From Gemmatimonadota bacterium (lineage in GTDB: Bacteria; Gemmatimonadota; Gemmatimonadetes; Gemmatimonadales; Gemmatimonadaceae), in contig CANGXK010000162.1 in the NCBI GenBank assembly GCA_947457715.1, positions 1 to 6,350 on the forward strand: DNA of 6,350 bases. The letters are read 5' to 3'. Numbering within the stretch: position 1 is the stretch's first letter; every line of letters begins with the position of its first letter. The notes beneath the pieces were generated by a model, which was given only the letters and a program-made list of their open reading frames with translations, was not told where the DNA came from and did not search any database. Made by a program: the position numbers and the translations under genes. This document shows positions 1 through 5,793 of the stretch, piece by piece.

Positions 1-46
1 ACAGTACGCCGGCACCCACTCCGATAGCGATCAGTAGGAGGATCAT
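1..46 (-). CDS. Start of a divergent membrane protein (partial; possibly TauE/SafE permease)
   Basis: Reading the minus strand from an ATG at 46-44 gives MILLLIAIGVGAGVL before the window ends. This is a hydrophobic, Gly/Ala-rich stretch that looks like the first transmembrane helix of an integral membrane protein. The pattern resembles the N-terminus of TauE/SafE (TSUP) anion exporters, whose first helix often reads AG-x-L-S-G-x-x-G-x-G-G, but the diagnostic part lies outside the window. The start has no Shine-Dalgarno. It does have TATTGT at 58-53 on the minus strand, exactly 6 nt before the ATG, the same arrangement as the + strand genes here, and that is the main reason I believe the start. 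It is divergent from the M42 peptidase, with 29 nt between start codons. Only 15 codons are visible, so both gene and family are tentative. Confidence 0.45.
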   Translation of the reverse strand, partial: MILLLIAIGVGAGVL

Positions 47-52
47 GGGACA

Positions 53-58
53 ACAATA
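53..58 (-). promoter_or_regulatory. Putative -10 box (TATTGT) of the divergent minus-strand gene
   Basis: On the minus strand TATTGT is preceded by TG and one base (TGC), an extended -10 form, and is followed by exactly 6 nt before the ATG at 46-44. Transcription would begin at or next to the A of the ATG, giving a leaderless mRNA. No good -35 is visible at 17-nt spacing. The call rests on position and resemblance only. Confidence 0.45.
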
Positions 59-63
59 GCACC

Positions 64-69
64 TATATT
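64..69 (+). promoter_or_regulatory. Putative -10 box (TATATT) of the M42 peptidase gene
   Basis: TATATT matches TATAAT at five of six positions and ends exactly 6 nt before the ATG at 76. The predicted transcription start coincides with the start codon, so the mRNA would be leaderless. No Shine-Dalgarno lies between the box and the ATG. It lies 5 bp from the divergent -10 box at 53-58, so the two promoters would compete for polymerase. Confidence 0.55.
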
Positions 70-75
70 TGCGGG

Positions 76-1143
76 ATGCTTTCTGAATCCTCTGTAGCCT
101 TCCTCAAGCGCCTGCTCGACACGCCCGGGCCGTCGGGCTTCGAAGGCGCCCCGGCGCGCGTCTGGCGTGCCGAAGCCGCCATGTTCTCCTCCGTGAAGGC
201 CGACGTCATCGGTAACAGCCTTGCCACGGTCGAGGGGAGCGGTGGTCCGACGATCCTGCTGGCTGGCCATATCGACGAGATCGGTGTGATCGTCACCTAC
301 ATCGACGAGAACGGCTACATCTACTTCGAGCCGATCGGTGGCTGGGACCCGCAGGTGCTCGTTGCCCAGCGCATGCGCTTCCTCGGCCGCCACGGCGACG
401 TGTTCGGCGTAGTCGGCAAGAAGCCGATTCACCTCATGAAGCCGGAAGAGCGCGAGAAGGCGTCGAAGATCACCGACCTCTGGATCGACATCGGCGTGAA
501 GAACAAAGCCGAAGCGATGGAGTACCTGGAGATCGGTGACGCCGGCGTGATCGACGCGAAGGTGATGGACATGCCAAACAACCGCATCGTGTCGCGCGCC
601 ATCGACGACCGCATCGGAGCGTTCGTGGTACTCGAAGCACTCCGTCGCTACGCCGCCAAGCCAGGCGCCGCCCGCGTGATCGCGGCCGCCACGGCGCAGG
701 AAGAGATCGGCTACGCCGGGGGCGGTGCCCGCGTGGCCGCGCAGCAACTCGACGCCAAGATGGCGATTGCCGTCGACGTGACGTTCGCGACCGATCATCC
801 GGGCGTGGAAAAGAAGGAGCTCGGCGAGCACAACGTAGGCGGTGGACCCGTACTCACCCGCGGTTCAATCGTGCACCCGGTGGTGTTCCGGCTGCTTGCC
901 GACACAGCCACGAAACTCGAGATCCCCTACTCGGTGCACGCCGCCGGCCGGTTCACGAGCACCGACGCCGACGGCATCCATCTCACGCGCGACGGCGTCG
1001 CCACGGCGCTGCTGTCGATCCCCAACCGCTACATGCATTCACCCAACGAACTCGTGTCGCTCGATGATCTGGATCGTGCGGCAGAGTTGATCGCGGAGAC
1101 ATGCCGGGCAGTCACGGCCGACACCGACTTTACGGCGCGGTAG
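76..1143 (+). CDS. M42 family metallo-aminopeptidase
   Basis: A 355-residue protein of the M42 (TET/glutamyl aminopeptidase, FrvX/YsdC-like) family, cytoplasmic di-metal exopeptidases that trim N-terminal residues from peptides, usually as large oligomers. All expected active-site positions are present: H65 in AGHIDEIG with D67 two residues on, D177 in AIDDRIG as the bridging ligand, E209 (general base) and E210 (ligand) in AQEEIG, D234 in AVDVT, and H321 in MHSPNE. The family's PDZ-like dimerisation insert fits roughly residues 70-165. Length is normal and there is no signal peptide. The ATG at 76 is the first usable start after an in-frame TAG at 25-27. It lacks a Shine-Dalgarno but sits 6 nt after TATATT. 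It ends in consecutive TAG TAA stops. Substrate preference cannot be read from sequence. Confidence 0.95.
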   Translation: MLSESSVAFLKRLLDTPGPSGFEGAPARVWRAEAAMFSSVKADVIGNSLATVEGSGGPTILLAGHIDEIGVIVTYIDENGYIYFEPIGGWDPQVLVAQRMRFLGRHGDVFGVVGKKPIHLMKPEEREKASKITDLWIDIGVKNKAEAMEYLEIGDAGVIDAKVMDMPNNRIVSRAIDDRIGAFVVLEALRRYAAKPGAARVIAAATAQEEIGYAGGGARVAAQQLDAKMAIAVDVTFATDHPGVEKKELGEHNVGGGPVLTRGSIVHPVVFRLLADTATKLEIPYSVHAAGRFTSTDADGIHLTRDGVATALLSIPNRYMHSPNELVSLDDLDRAAELIAETCRAVTADTDFTAR

Positions 1144-1190
1144 TAACTGCCAAGTGGCGACAGGCCGAACGGCGCCGACGCGCAAGCTCT

Positions 1191-1196
1191 TATCTT
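1191..1196 (+). promoter_or_regulatory. Putative -10 box (TATCTT) of the alpha/beta hydrolase gene
   Basis: TATCTT in the 59-nt gap after the M42 gene ends exactly 6 nt before the ATG at 1203. There is no Shine-Dalgarno upstream of that ATG. This suggests a separate leaderless transcript for the hydrolase rather than read-through alone. No clear -35 is visible. Confidence 0.45.
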
Positions 1197-1202
1197 CCCA
1201 CC

Positions 1203-2123
1203 ATGGGACACACCGACCGTACGGCCACGCCGTCGAACGCTTCTGTCAACGCTCGGATGCCGGAGCCGGCCACCGATGGCATGACGCAGACCACCGAGTT
1301 GCCGCTGTACTGGCGGGCCGATGGGCCACCGGGGGCCCCGCCGTTGCTATTGCTGCACGGAGGCCCGGGCGCGCATCACGACTACCTGTATCCGCAGATG
1401 CTGTCGCTGTCGGATACGTATCGGGTGATCACGTATGATCAGCGCGGCGGCGGCAAATCCAGGACAGACGATCCCATGCCCATCACATGGGAGACGCAGG
1501 TCGGCGATCTGGCCCGAATCGTGGCAGAGTTCGGCCTGATGCCGCCAACGATCGTCGGCTACTCGTGGGGCGCGCTGCTGGCGATGTTGTACGCGATTCA
1601 GTGTACGAACGACGGCGACCCCCGGCTCGCCCCGGCACGTCTGGTGCTGGTGTCCCCGGCACCGGCCACCCGTGCGTGGCGTCGCGAGTTCGAATCCACC
1701 CTCGCCACACGCGGGCGAAGTGCCACGATTCTGGCAATGCGCGAAGCACTCGCGGCGTCCGGTCTCCGGGAGCTCGATCCGGCAGCCTACCGTCAGCGTG
1801 GGTTCGAACTGAGCGTGGCCGACTATTTCGCCGATCCGTCACGTTCGCGCGCGCTGACGCCGTTTCGCGTGACGGGTCGTGTGCAGCAGTCGGTATGGGA
1901 AAGCTTGGGTGACTTCGATCTCCGGGAGGGGTTACGTGCCGTGCACTGCCCGACGCTCGTCATCCATGGCCGACAGGATCCGATTCCGCTCGAGTCGGCG
2001 GCCGCCGTTGCGCAGTCGTTGAGCGCCGAGTTCATCGCGTTGGACGATTGCGGCCATGTGCCGTATGTCGAACAGCCGGAACGCTTGTTTGCCGCCATTC
2101 GTCGATTCCTTTCGGAGAGCTAG
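1203..2123 (+). CDS. Alpha/beta hydrolase, proline iminopeptidase-like (S33)
   Basis: A 306-residue alpha/beta-hydrolase. HGGPG at residues 52-56 is the oxyanion-hole motif typical of proline iminopeptidases, DQRGGGKS follows, and the nucleophile elbow is GYSWG with S121. The rest of the triad is D259 in GRQDP and H285 in GHVPYVEQPE. A helical cap lies around residues 150-235. Classical proline iminopeptidases carry GGSWG at the elbow, so Tyr in place of the second Gly and a fairly short cap leave the substrate open: N-terminal proline peptides are plausible, another small ester or amide equally so. No signal peptide is seen, so it is probably cytoplasmic. The reading frame is open back to 1101, but ATG 1203 is preferred because TATCTT lies 6 nt before it; 1257 and 1278 are alternative starts closer to the conserved fold. 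It sits 59 nt after another peptidase gene, consistent with peptide turnover. Confidence 0.87.
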   Translation: MGHTDRTATPSNASVNARMPEPATDGMTQTTELPLYWRADGPPGAPPLLLLHGGPGAHHDYLYPQMLSLSDTYRVITYDQRGGGKSRTDDPMPITWETQVGDLARIVAEFGLMPPTIVGYSWGALLAMLYAIQCTNDGDPRLAPARLVLVSPAPATRAWRREFESTLATRGRSATILAMREALAASGLRELDPAAYRQRGFELSVADYFADPSRSRALTPFRVTGRVQQSVWESLGDFDLREGLRAVHCPTLVIHGRQDPIPLESAAAVAQSLSAEFIALDDCGHVPYVEQPERLFAAIRRFLSES

Positions 2124-2139
2124 CTCCCTTGGGCGTGCG

Positions 2140-2164
2140 GCAGGTGGCCGGCGCAGGTGGCCGG
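2140..2164 (+). repeat. Two-copy 12-bp direct repeat in the hydrolase-polX gap
   Basis: GCAGGTGGCCGG occurs at 2140-2151 and again at 2153-2164, giving a 13-bp period. The rest of the 164-nt gap (2124-2287) holds a 10-bp palindrome CTCCCGGGAG at 2203-2212 and the polX promoter. The repeat could be an operator pair or simple slippage in GC-rich DNA. No function can be assigned. Confidence 0.5.
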
Positions 2165-2275
2165 TATGGACGGGCAAAGCAGCCAACGGTCCACAGCGAA
2201 CTCTCCCGGGAGCTTCCATGGTTCAGGAGGTGCACCACGCTGGCCAGTTGGCAGTCCCTCCGGCGCGGACCACGC

Positions 2276-2281
2276 TAGATT
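2276..2281 (+). promoter_or_regulatory. Putative -10 box (TAGATT) of polX-nth
   Basis: TAGATT ends exactly 6 nt before the polX ATG at 2288, and no Shine-Dalgarno lies between. TTGGCA at 2248-2253 matches the -35 consensus at five of six positions, but the spacer would be 22 nt, too long for a standard promoter. The predicted transcript is leaderless and would include nth. Confidence 0.45.
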
Positions 2282-2287
2282 TTCCGG

Positions 2288-4081
2288 ATGGATTGCCGCT
2301 CCGCCGCGTTCGCCCTGACCCAGATCGCCACGCTCCTCGAGTTGCACGACGAGGACCGGTTTTCGGTGCGAGCGATGCAGACGGCGGCACGCACCGTCGC
2401 CTCGCATGGTGAAACGGATCTGGGGCAGGCGTTGTCGCAGGCTCTGTGCGCGGAGGATGTGGTCGCGCCGGCGGCGATCGCGGTGCTGCGCGATCTGGCA
2501 GAGAGCAACGGTTCGGCCCTGCTGGAACGTCTGCAGGAAGAGACGCCGGAGGGACTGCTGGAGATGCTGCGCGTGCCCGGACTCGGTCCGTCGCGCATCC
2601 GTTCCATCCACGAGGGCCTGCACCTCGACTCCCTGCTGGAACTCGAGGTGGCGGCGCGTGATGGACGTCTGGCAGAGCTCCCGAAGTTCGGCGCCAAGAC
2701 GGCGGAGAAGATCCTCAAGGGGATCGCCGACCTGCGGGCGACCGGTGCCTTTGTGCTCTGGCAGCATGGCCGCGCCGAAGCGGAGCGGAGCGCCGACGCC
2801 ATCCGGGCGCATCCGGATGTGCTGCAGCTCGAGATCGCGGGCTCGATCCGCCGGCGCATGGAGGTCGTGCGCGATGTGGATCTGGTGTGCGCCGTGCGCG
2901 GCAGCCCGAGCGTGGTGGCGGCAACGTTCGCGCAGCTCCGTGGCGTCAAGGAAGTGTTGGGCGGCGGTGGCCGAACGCTGTCGCTGCGGCTCGACGACGG
3001 GGTGCGGGTGGACGTGCATTGCGTACGCCCCGAGCAGTTCGCGCTCGCGCTGTGGCGCGCAACGGGCAGCAGTGCCCACGTGAAGCAGGTCACCGAGCGC
3101 GCGGCGGGCATGGGCTACGTGCTGGCCGGCGACGAACTGCGCGATCGTGACGGCGCGCTGGTGGCGATCCCCGACGAACCGGCGTTGTACGCGCGACTGG
3201 GGCTGGCGTATGTGGTCCCCGAGCAGCGCGAAGCGATGGGGGAGGTCGAAGCCGCCGCGTACGGCGCGTTCCCTGCGCTCATCACGGAAGCGCATCTCGT
3301 CGGTGCCCTGCACTGCCACTCGCAGTACAGCGATGGCGGCGCGACGATCGTCGATATGGCGAGCGCCGCACGCGCACGCGGGCTGCAGTATCTGGGTATC
3401 TCCGATCACTCGCAGTCGAACACGTACGCCGGCGGCCTGTCGCGCGACGCGATCCTGCAGCAGCACGACGAGATCGATGCGCTCAACGCGCAGTACGTGG
3501 CCCGGGGGATCGCGTTCCGCGTGTTGAAGGGCATCGAAGCCGACATCCTGCCCTGCGGACGCGTAGACTACGATGCGGCGTTTCTCGACCGCTTCGACTT
3601 CGTGATCGGCTCGGTGCATTCACGCTATGGCATGAACGAACGGCAGATGACCGACCGCGTGCTGAAGGCGCTCGACGATCCGCATCTCACGATCTTGGGG
3701 CATCCCACCGGCCGCCTGCTGCTCACGCGCGAGCCGTACGCGATCGATATCGCCGCCATCATTGAGAAGGCCGGCGCGGTGGGGGTGGCGGTCGAGCTGA
3801 ACGCCGACCCGCATCGCCTCGACATCGATTGGCGCGCCTGCCGTATCGCGCAGGAGAAGGGCGCGCTGGTGAGCATTGGCCCCGACGCGCACTCACCGCA
3901 GGGCTTCGAGCATCTCGAGCTTGGCGTGGCCAGCGCACGCAAGGGATGGCTGACGCCATCCGATGTGCTGAACACGCGCACCGCTGACGAGGTGTTGGCG
4001 TTCGCACGGGCGCGCCGCGAGCGCGTGACGACTGGCGTGACGGCCAGTGGAGCGCCGCACCTGCGCGTGATGCAGGGCTGA
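2288..4081 (+). CDS. polX: Family X DNA polymerase with PHP nuclease domain (PolX)
   Basis: A 597-residue two-domain bacterial PolX, a gap-filling repair polymerase fused to a 3'-5' exonuclease of the PHP family. Residues 1-150 form the 8-kDa-like region with two helix-hairpin-helix motifs (PGLGPSRI near 95-105, LPKFGAKTAEKI near 129-142). The palm carries GS at 185-186 and catalytic D196 and D198 in RDVDLV, with the third aspartate D242 in VRVDVH. TGS follows at 259-261. The PHP domain begins near 337 and keeps all nine expected metal ligands: H342, H344, D349, H374, E417, H444, H472, D533 and H535, so both activities should be intact. Length is normal. One deviation is W-R-A before TGS where Pol beta has Tyr-Phe. 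The ATG at 2288 is chosen because TAGATT stands 6 nt upstream. Nth begins 2 nt after the stop, tying the gene to base excision repair. Confidence 0.95.
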   Translation: MDCRSAAFALTQIATLLELHDEDRFSVRAMQTAARTVASHGETDLGQALSQALCAEDVVAPAAIAVLRDLAESNGSALLERLQEETPEGLLEMLRVPGLGPSRIRSIHEGLHLDSLLELEVAARDGRLAELPKFGAKTAEKILKGIADLRATGAFVLWQHGRAEAERSADAIRAHPDVLQLEIAGSIRRRMEVVRDVDLVCAVRGSPSVVAATFAQLRGVKEVLGGGGRTLSLRLDDGVRVDVHCVRPEQFALALWRATGSSAHVKQVTERAAGMGYVLAGDELRDRDGALVAIPDEPALYARLGLAYVVPEQREAMGEVEAAAYGAFPALITEAHLVGALHCHSQYSDGGATIVDMASAARARGLQYLGISDHSQSNTYAGGLSRDAILQQHDEIDALNAQYVARGIAFRVLKGIEADILPCGRVDYDAAFLDRFDFVIGSVHSRYGMNERQMTDRVLKALDDPHLTILGHPTGRLLLTREPYAIDIAAIIEKAGAVGVAVELNADPHRLDIDWRACRIAQEKGALVSIGPDAHSPQGFEHLELGVASARKGWLTPSDVLNTRTADEVLAFARARRERVTTGVTASGAPHLRVMQG

Positions 4082-4083
4082 CG

Positions 4084-4914
4084 GTGGCCCGCAGCACCGG
4101 AGGCGGCGGACCGCGACAGCCGCTATCGGCGAAGAAGCCGGGTAAGGCCGCACAGAGGTGCACGCCAAAGGAGGCACCGCTCGCGCCCGTCGTGAAGAAG
4201 CCGGCGCGCCGCATGACGAAGACGAATGGACAAAAGCCGTCGCAGCGCGCGGCGTTGGTGTCCCGCTCGCCGAAAACCAGGGCGGACAAGCGGGCAATCG
4301 CCGCGGTCGCGTTGGAACGGCTCAAGGTGGAGTATCCCGACGCGCACTGTGAACTGGAGTACCGCAATCCGTTCGAACTGCTGTGCGCGACGATCCTGTC
4401 GGCGCAGTGCACCGACGTGCGCGTGAACATGGTCACGCCGTTCCTGTTCGCGCGCTATGCAGACGCGACGGCGCTGAGCGTGGCGCGGCAGGAGGATGTG
4501 GAGGAGATCGTGCGTTCCACCGGGTTCTTCCGCGCGAAGGCGAAGAGCCTGATCGGGATGGGCACGATGCTGGTGAATCGCTTTGGCGGCGAGGTGCCGC
4601 GGACGATCGCCGACTTGATCGCGTTACCAGGTGTCGGCCGCAAGACGGCGAATGTGATTTTGGGGAACGCCTTCGACATCAACGAAGGGATTGTGGTGGA
4701 CACGCACGTGCAACGGCTGGTGCGGAGACTGGGGCTAACGCGTGAAGCGGACCCGATCGGGATTGAGCGGGCCTTGATGCCGTTGTTTCCACGGGAGGAC
4801 TGGGCGTTGTTGAGCCACTTGCTGATCTGGCACGGACGACGAGCGTGCTTCGCGCGGAAGCCGTTGTGCGGGGCGTGCGTGATAAGCGATGTATGCCCAA
4901 GTGCGGGCGGGTAA
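4084..4914 (+). CDS. nth: Endonuclease III (DNA glycosylase/AP lyase)
   Basis: A 276-residue endonuclease III, which removes oxidised pyrimidines from DNA and cuts the backbone at the abasic site by its lyase activity. The helix-hairpin-helix LPGVGRKTA (181-189) contains catalytic K187, and D206 in VVDTHV is the second catalytic residue. The C-terminus carries the 4Fe-4S ligands C255, C262, C265 and C271 in the exact C-x6-C-x2-C-x5-C spacing. Compared with the E. coli enzyme (catalytic K120), the catalytic lysine is about 67 residues further along, because of an N-terminal tail of roughly 65 residues rich in Lys, Arg, Ala and Pro and probably disordered. The start is uncertain: GTG 4084, 2 nt after the polX stop with a weak AGGG at 4074-4077, gives the full tail, while GTG 4192 or ATG 4213 would shorten it. 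Co-transcription with polX is likely. Confidence 0.95.
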   Translation: MARSTGGGGPRQPLSAKKPGKAAQRCTPKEAPLAPVVKKPARRMTKTNGQKPSQRAALVSRSPKTRADKRAIAAVALERLKVEYPDAHCELEYRNPFELLCATILSAQCTDVRVNMVTPFLFARYADATALSVARQEDVEEIVRSTGFFRAKAKSLIGMGTMLVNRFGGEVPRTIADLIALPGVGRKTANVILGNAFDINEGIVVDTHVQRLVRRLGLTREADPIGIERALMPLFPREDWALLSHLLIWHGRRACFARKPLCGACVISDVCPSAGG

Positions 4915-5060
4915 GCAAAAAGTACGGACTGCCGCTGTCGGCGATGTGCATCCCCTCACGCGGTGCGGGGAGCCGGCGGCAGCGCGGAGGCCCGATCCCA
5001 ACCACTCGCGGCGGTTGGTCTTGCAGGGGCCGAGTTTCCAACCCGCTGGGGTGCTCTGCC

Positions 5061-5084
5061 AATGCGCGGGGATCGCATTAGCTT
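5061..5084 (+). promoter_or_regulatory. Inverted repeat and possible -10 box upstream of the cyclophilin gene
   Basis: In the 206-nt gap after nth, AATGCG (5061-5066) and CGCATT (5074-5079) form a perfect 6-bp inverted repeat around a 7-nt centre. TAGCTT at 5079-5084 overlaps its right end and could be a -10 box, giving a leader of about 30 nt before the start at 5121. An operator overlapping a promoter, or a small RNA hairpin, are both possible. Elsewhere in this gap are weak GC-rich hairpins at 4952-4970 and 4998-5018 that may end the polX-nth transcript, but neither is followed by a good T-run. I see no gene in the gap. Confidence 0.3.
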
Positions 5085-5110
5085 TCCCGTCTCCACTCCC
5101 AATTGGCTCC

Positions 5111-5116
5111 AGGAGA
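5111..5116 (+). promoter_or_regulatory. Ribosome binding site (AGGAGA) fixing the cyclophilin start
   Basis: AGGAGA ends 4 nt before GTG 5121, and the AGGAG core ends 5 nt before it. It favours that codon over the in-frame TTG at 5103, which lies upstream of the site. It contrasts with the lead genes of the window, which lack such a sequence. Confidence 0.75.
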
Positions 5117-5120
5117 TACA

Positions 5121-5591
5121 GTGGCTAAGCTGGCAACGTTCGAAACCACCAAAGGGACCCTTGTCGCCGAGCTCTATCCGGCCGAGGCGCCCAAGACTGT
5201 AGAGAATTTCGAGAAACTCGCCAATCAGGGGTTTTACGATGGCGTGAAGTTCCATCGCGTGATCGAGGACTTCGTGGTGCAGGGCGGCGATCCCTACTCG
5301 CGCGATCTTCCTGCCGGCGATCGTCGTGTCGGTACCGGCGGACCGGGCTGGCAGATTCCGTGCGAGACGGCTGGCAACCCGCACAAGCATGAAGTGGGCT
5401 CGCTGTCGATGGCGCATGCCGGCAAGAACACCGGCGGCAGCCAGTTCTTCATCGTGCTGAGCGAAGCGAACACCCGTCACCTGAATGGCGTGCACACGGT
5501 GTTCGGCAAGGTCACGCAGGGGCTCGAGTTCCTCCCCTCGATCGTGGCGAATGATGGCATGGTGTCGGTGCGCGTCACCGACGTCGACTGA
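5121..5591 (+). CDS. Cyclophilin-type peptidyl-prolyl cis-trans isomerase
   Basis: A 156-residue single-domain cyclophilin (PpiA/PpiB-like), which catalyses cis-trans isomerisation of peptide bonds before proline during folding. The start [14 protein letters not shown] has no signal peptide, so it should act in the cytoplasm. Signature residues are present: FHRVI with catalytic R46, QGGDP with Q54, the GSLSMAHAG strand, GSQFFI with Q108 and F110, and [10 protein letters not shown] with H125. H120 occupies the position of human CypA W121, a substitution known in bacterial cyclophilins that lowers cyclosporin affinity. Residues 59-70 form a short insertion after GGDP relative to the minimal bacterial enzyme. 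GTG 5121 is chosen for its Shine-Dalgarno. The following small membrane-protein gene starts 19 nt after the stop and is probably co-transcribed. Confidence 0.93.
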   Translation: MAKLATFETTKGTLVAELYPAEAPKTVENFEKLANQGFYDGVKFHRVIEDFVVQGGDPYSRDLPAGDRRVGTGGPGWQIPCETAGNPHKHEVGSLSMAHAGKNTGGSQFFIVLSEANTRHLNGVHTVFGKVTQGLEFLPSIVANDGMVSVRVTDVD

Positions 5592-5599
5592 CTTTCTCC

Positions 5600-5603
5600 G
5601 GAG
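5600..5603 (+). promoter_or_regulatory. Ribosome binding site (GGAG) of the small membrane protein
   Basis: GGAG within CCGGAGATC ends 7 nt before ATG 5611, a standard spacing. It supports translation of the short downstream gene and selects this ATG within a frame that stays open further upstream inside the cyclophilin gene. Confidence 0.65.
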
Positions 5604-5610
5604 ATCTGAG

Positions 5611-5793
5611 ATGGGCGGACACGCACAGCAGGGCAGCGACAAGGGCGCGGCATTCGCGGGGCTGATCGGGGGCGCGGTGTTGATCGGCGCGATCCTGTAC
5701 GGCATCGTGATCTGGACAAATGGGCAGTTTGCTGGGCATGAGGCGGAGAAGAAGGCGGCGACGATCGTGAGTGTGAGTCCGCTGGTTGGGTAA
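5611..5793 (+). CDS. 60-residue single-pass membrane protein, function unknown
   Basis: I do not recognise a family. The product is 60 residues: a short polar N-terminus (residues 1-12, with His, Gln and one Lys), one Gly/Ala/Ile-rich transmembrane helix at about 13-35 ending in W35, then a soluble tail with a charged patch HEAEKK (43-48) and a hydrophobic end. Topology is unclear because basic residues occur on both sides. There is no cysteine and no lipobox. Reality is supported by the well-spaced GGAG, the 19-nt distance from the cyclophilin stop, and a clear membrane helix. Its TAA stop (5791-5793) overlaps the outer edge of the large inverted repeat. It could be a small partner of a membrane complex, but nothing in the window identifies which. 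Confidence 0.7.
   Translation: MGGHAQQGSDKGAAFAGLIGGAVLIGAILYGIVIWTNGQFAGHEAEKKAATIVSVSPLVG

Noticed and set aside
36..59. AGGAGG followed 3 nt later by ATG, a four-codon mini-ORF (leader peptide?)
   Set aside because: Spacing is too short for good initiation, the ORF is only ATG GGA CAA CAA TAG, and AGGAGG is the antisense of Leu codons in the divergent membrane protein.
43..831. 262-codon minus-strand open frame opposite the M42 peptidase
   Set aside because: Composition is typical of an antisense shadow (His, Asp, Arg, Val rich) and no domain motif is visible. The opposite strand encodes a complete M42 enzyme.
2114..2130. Palindrome GAGCTAGCTC spanning the hydrolase stop codon as a terminator
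   Set aside because: It has no room for a loop and is not followed by a T-run.
2120..3619. 499-codon minus-strand open frame opposite polX
   Set aside because: It lies opposite PolX, whose catalytic residues are all intact. The product is rich in His, Arg, Ala and Gln with no recognisable motifs, as expected for the antisense of a GC-rich gene.
5020..5075. tRNA-like stretch on the minus strand (TTGGCAGAGCACC resembles a D-arm)
   Set aside because: The D-stem cannot pair, no anticodon stem or T-arm with a GGTTC-type loop follows at the right distance, and no acceptor stem closes it.
4956..5705. 249-codon minus-strand open frame opposite the cyclophilin gene
   Set aside because: It overlaps a clear cyclophilin and crosses into the next gene's start. 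No motif or ribosome binding site supports it.
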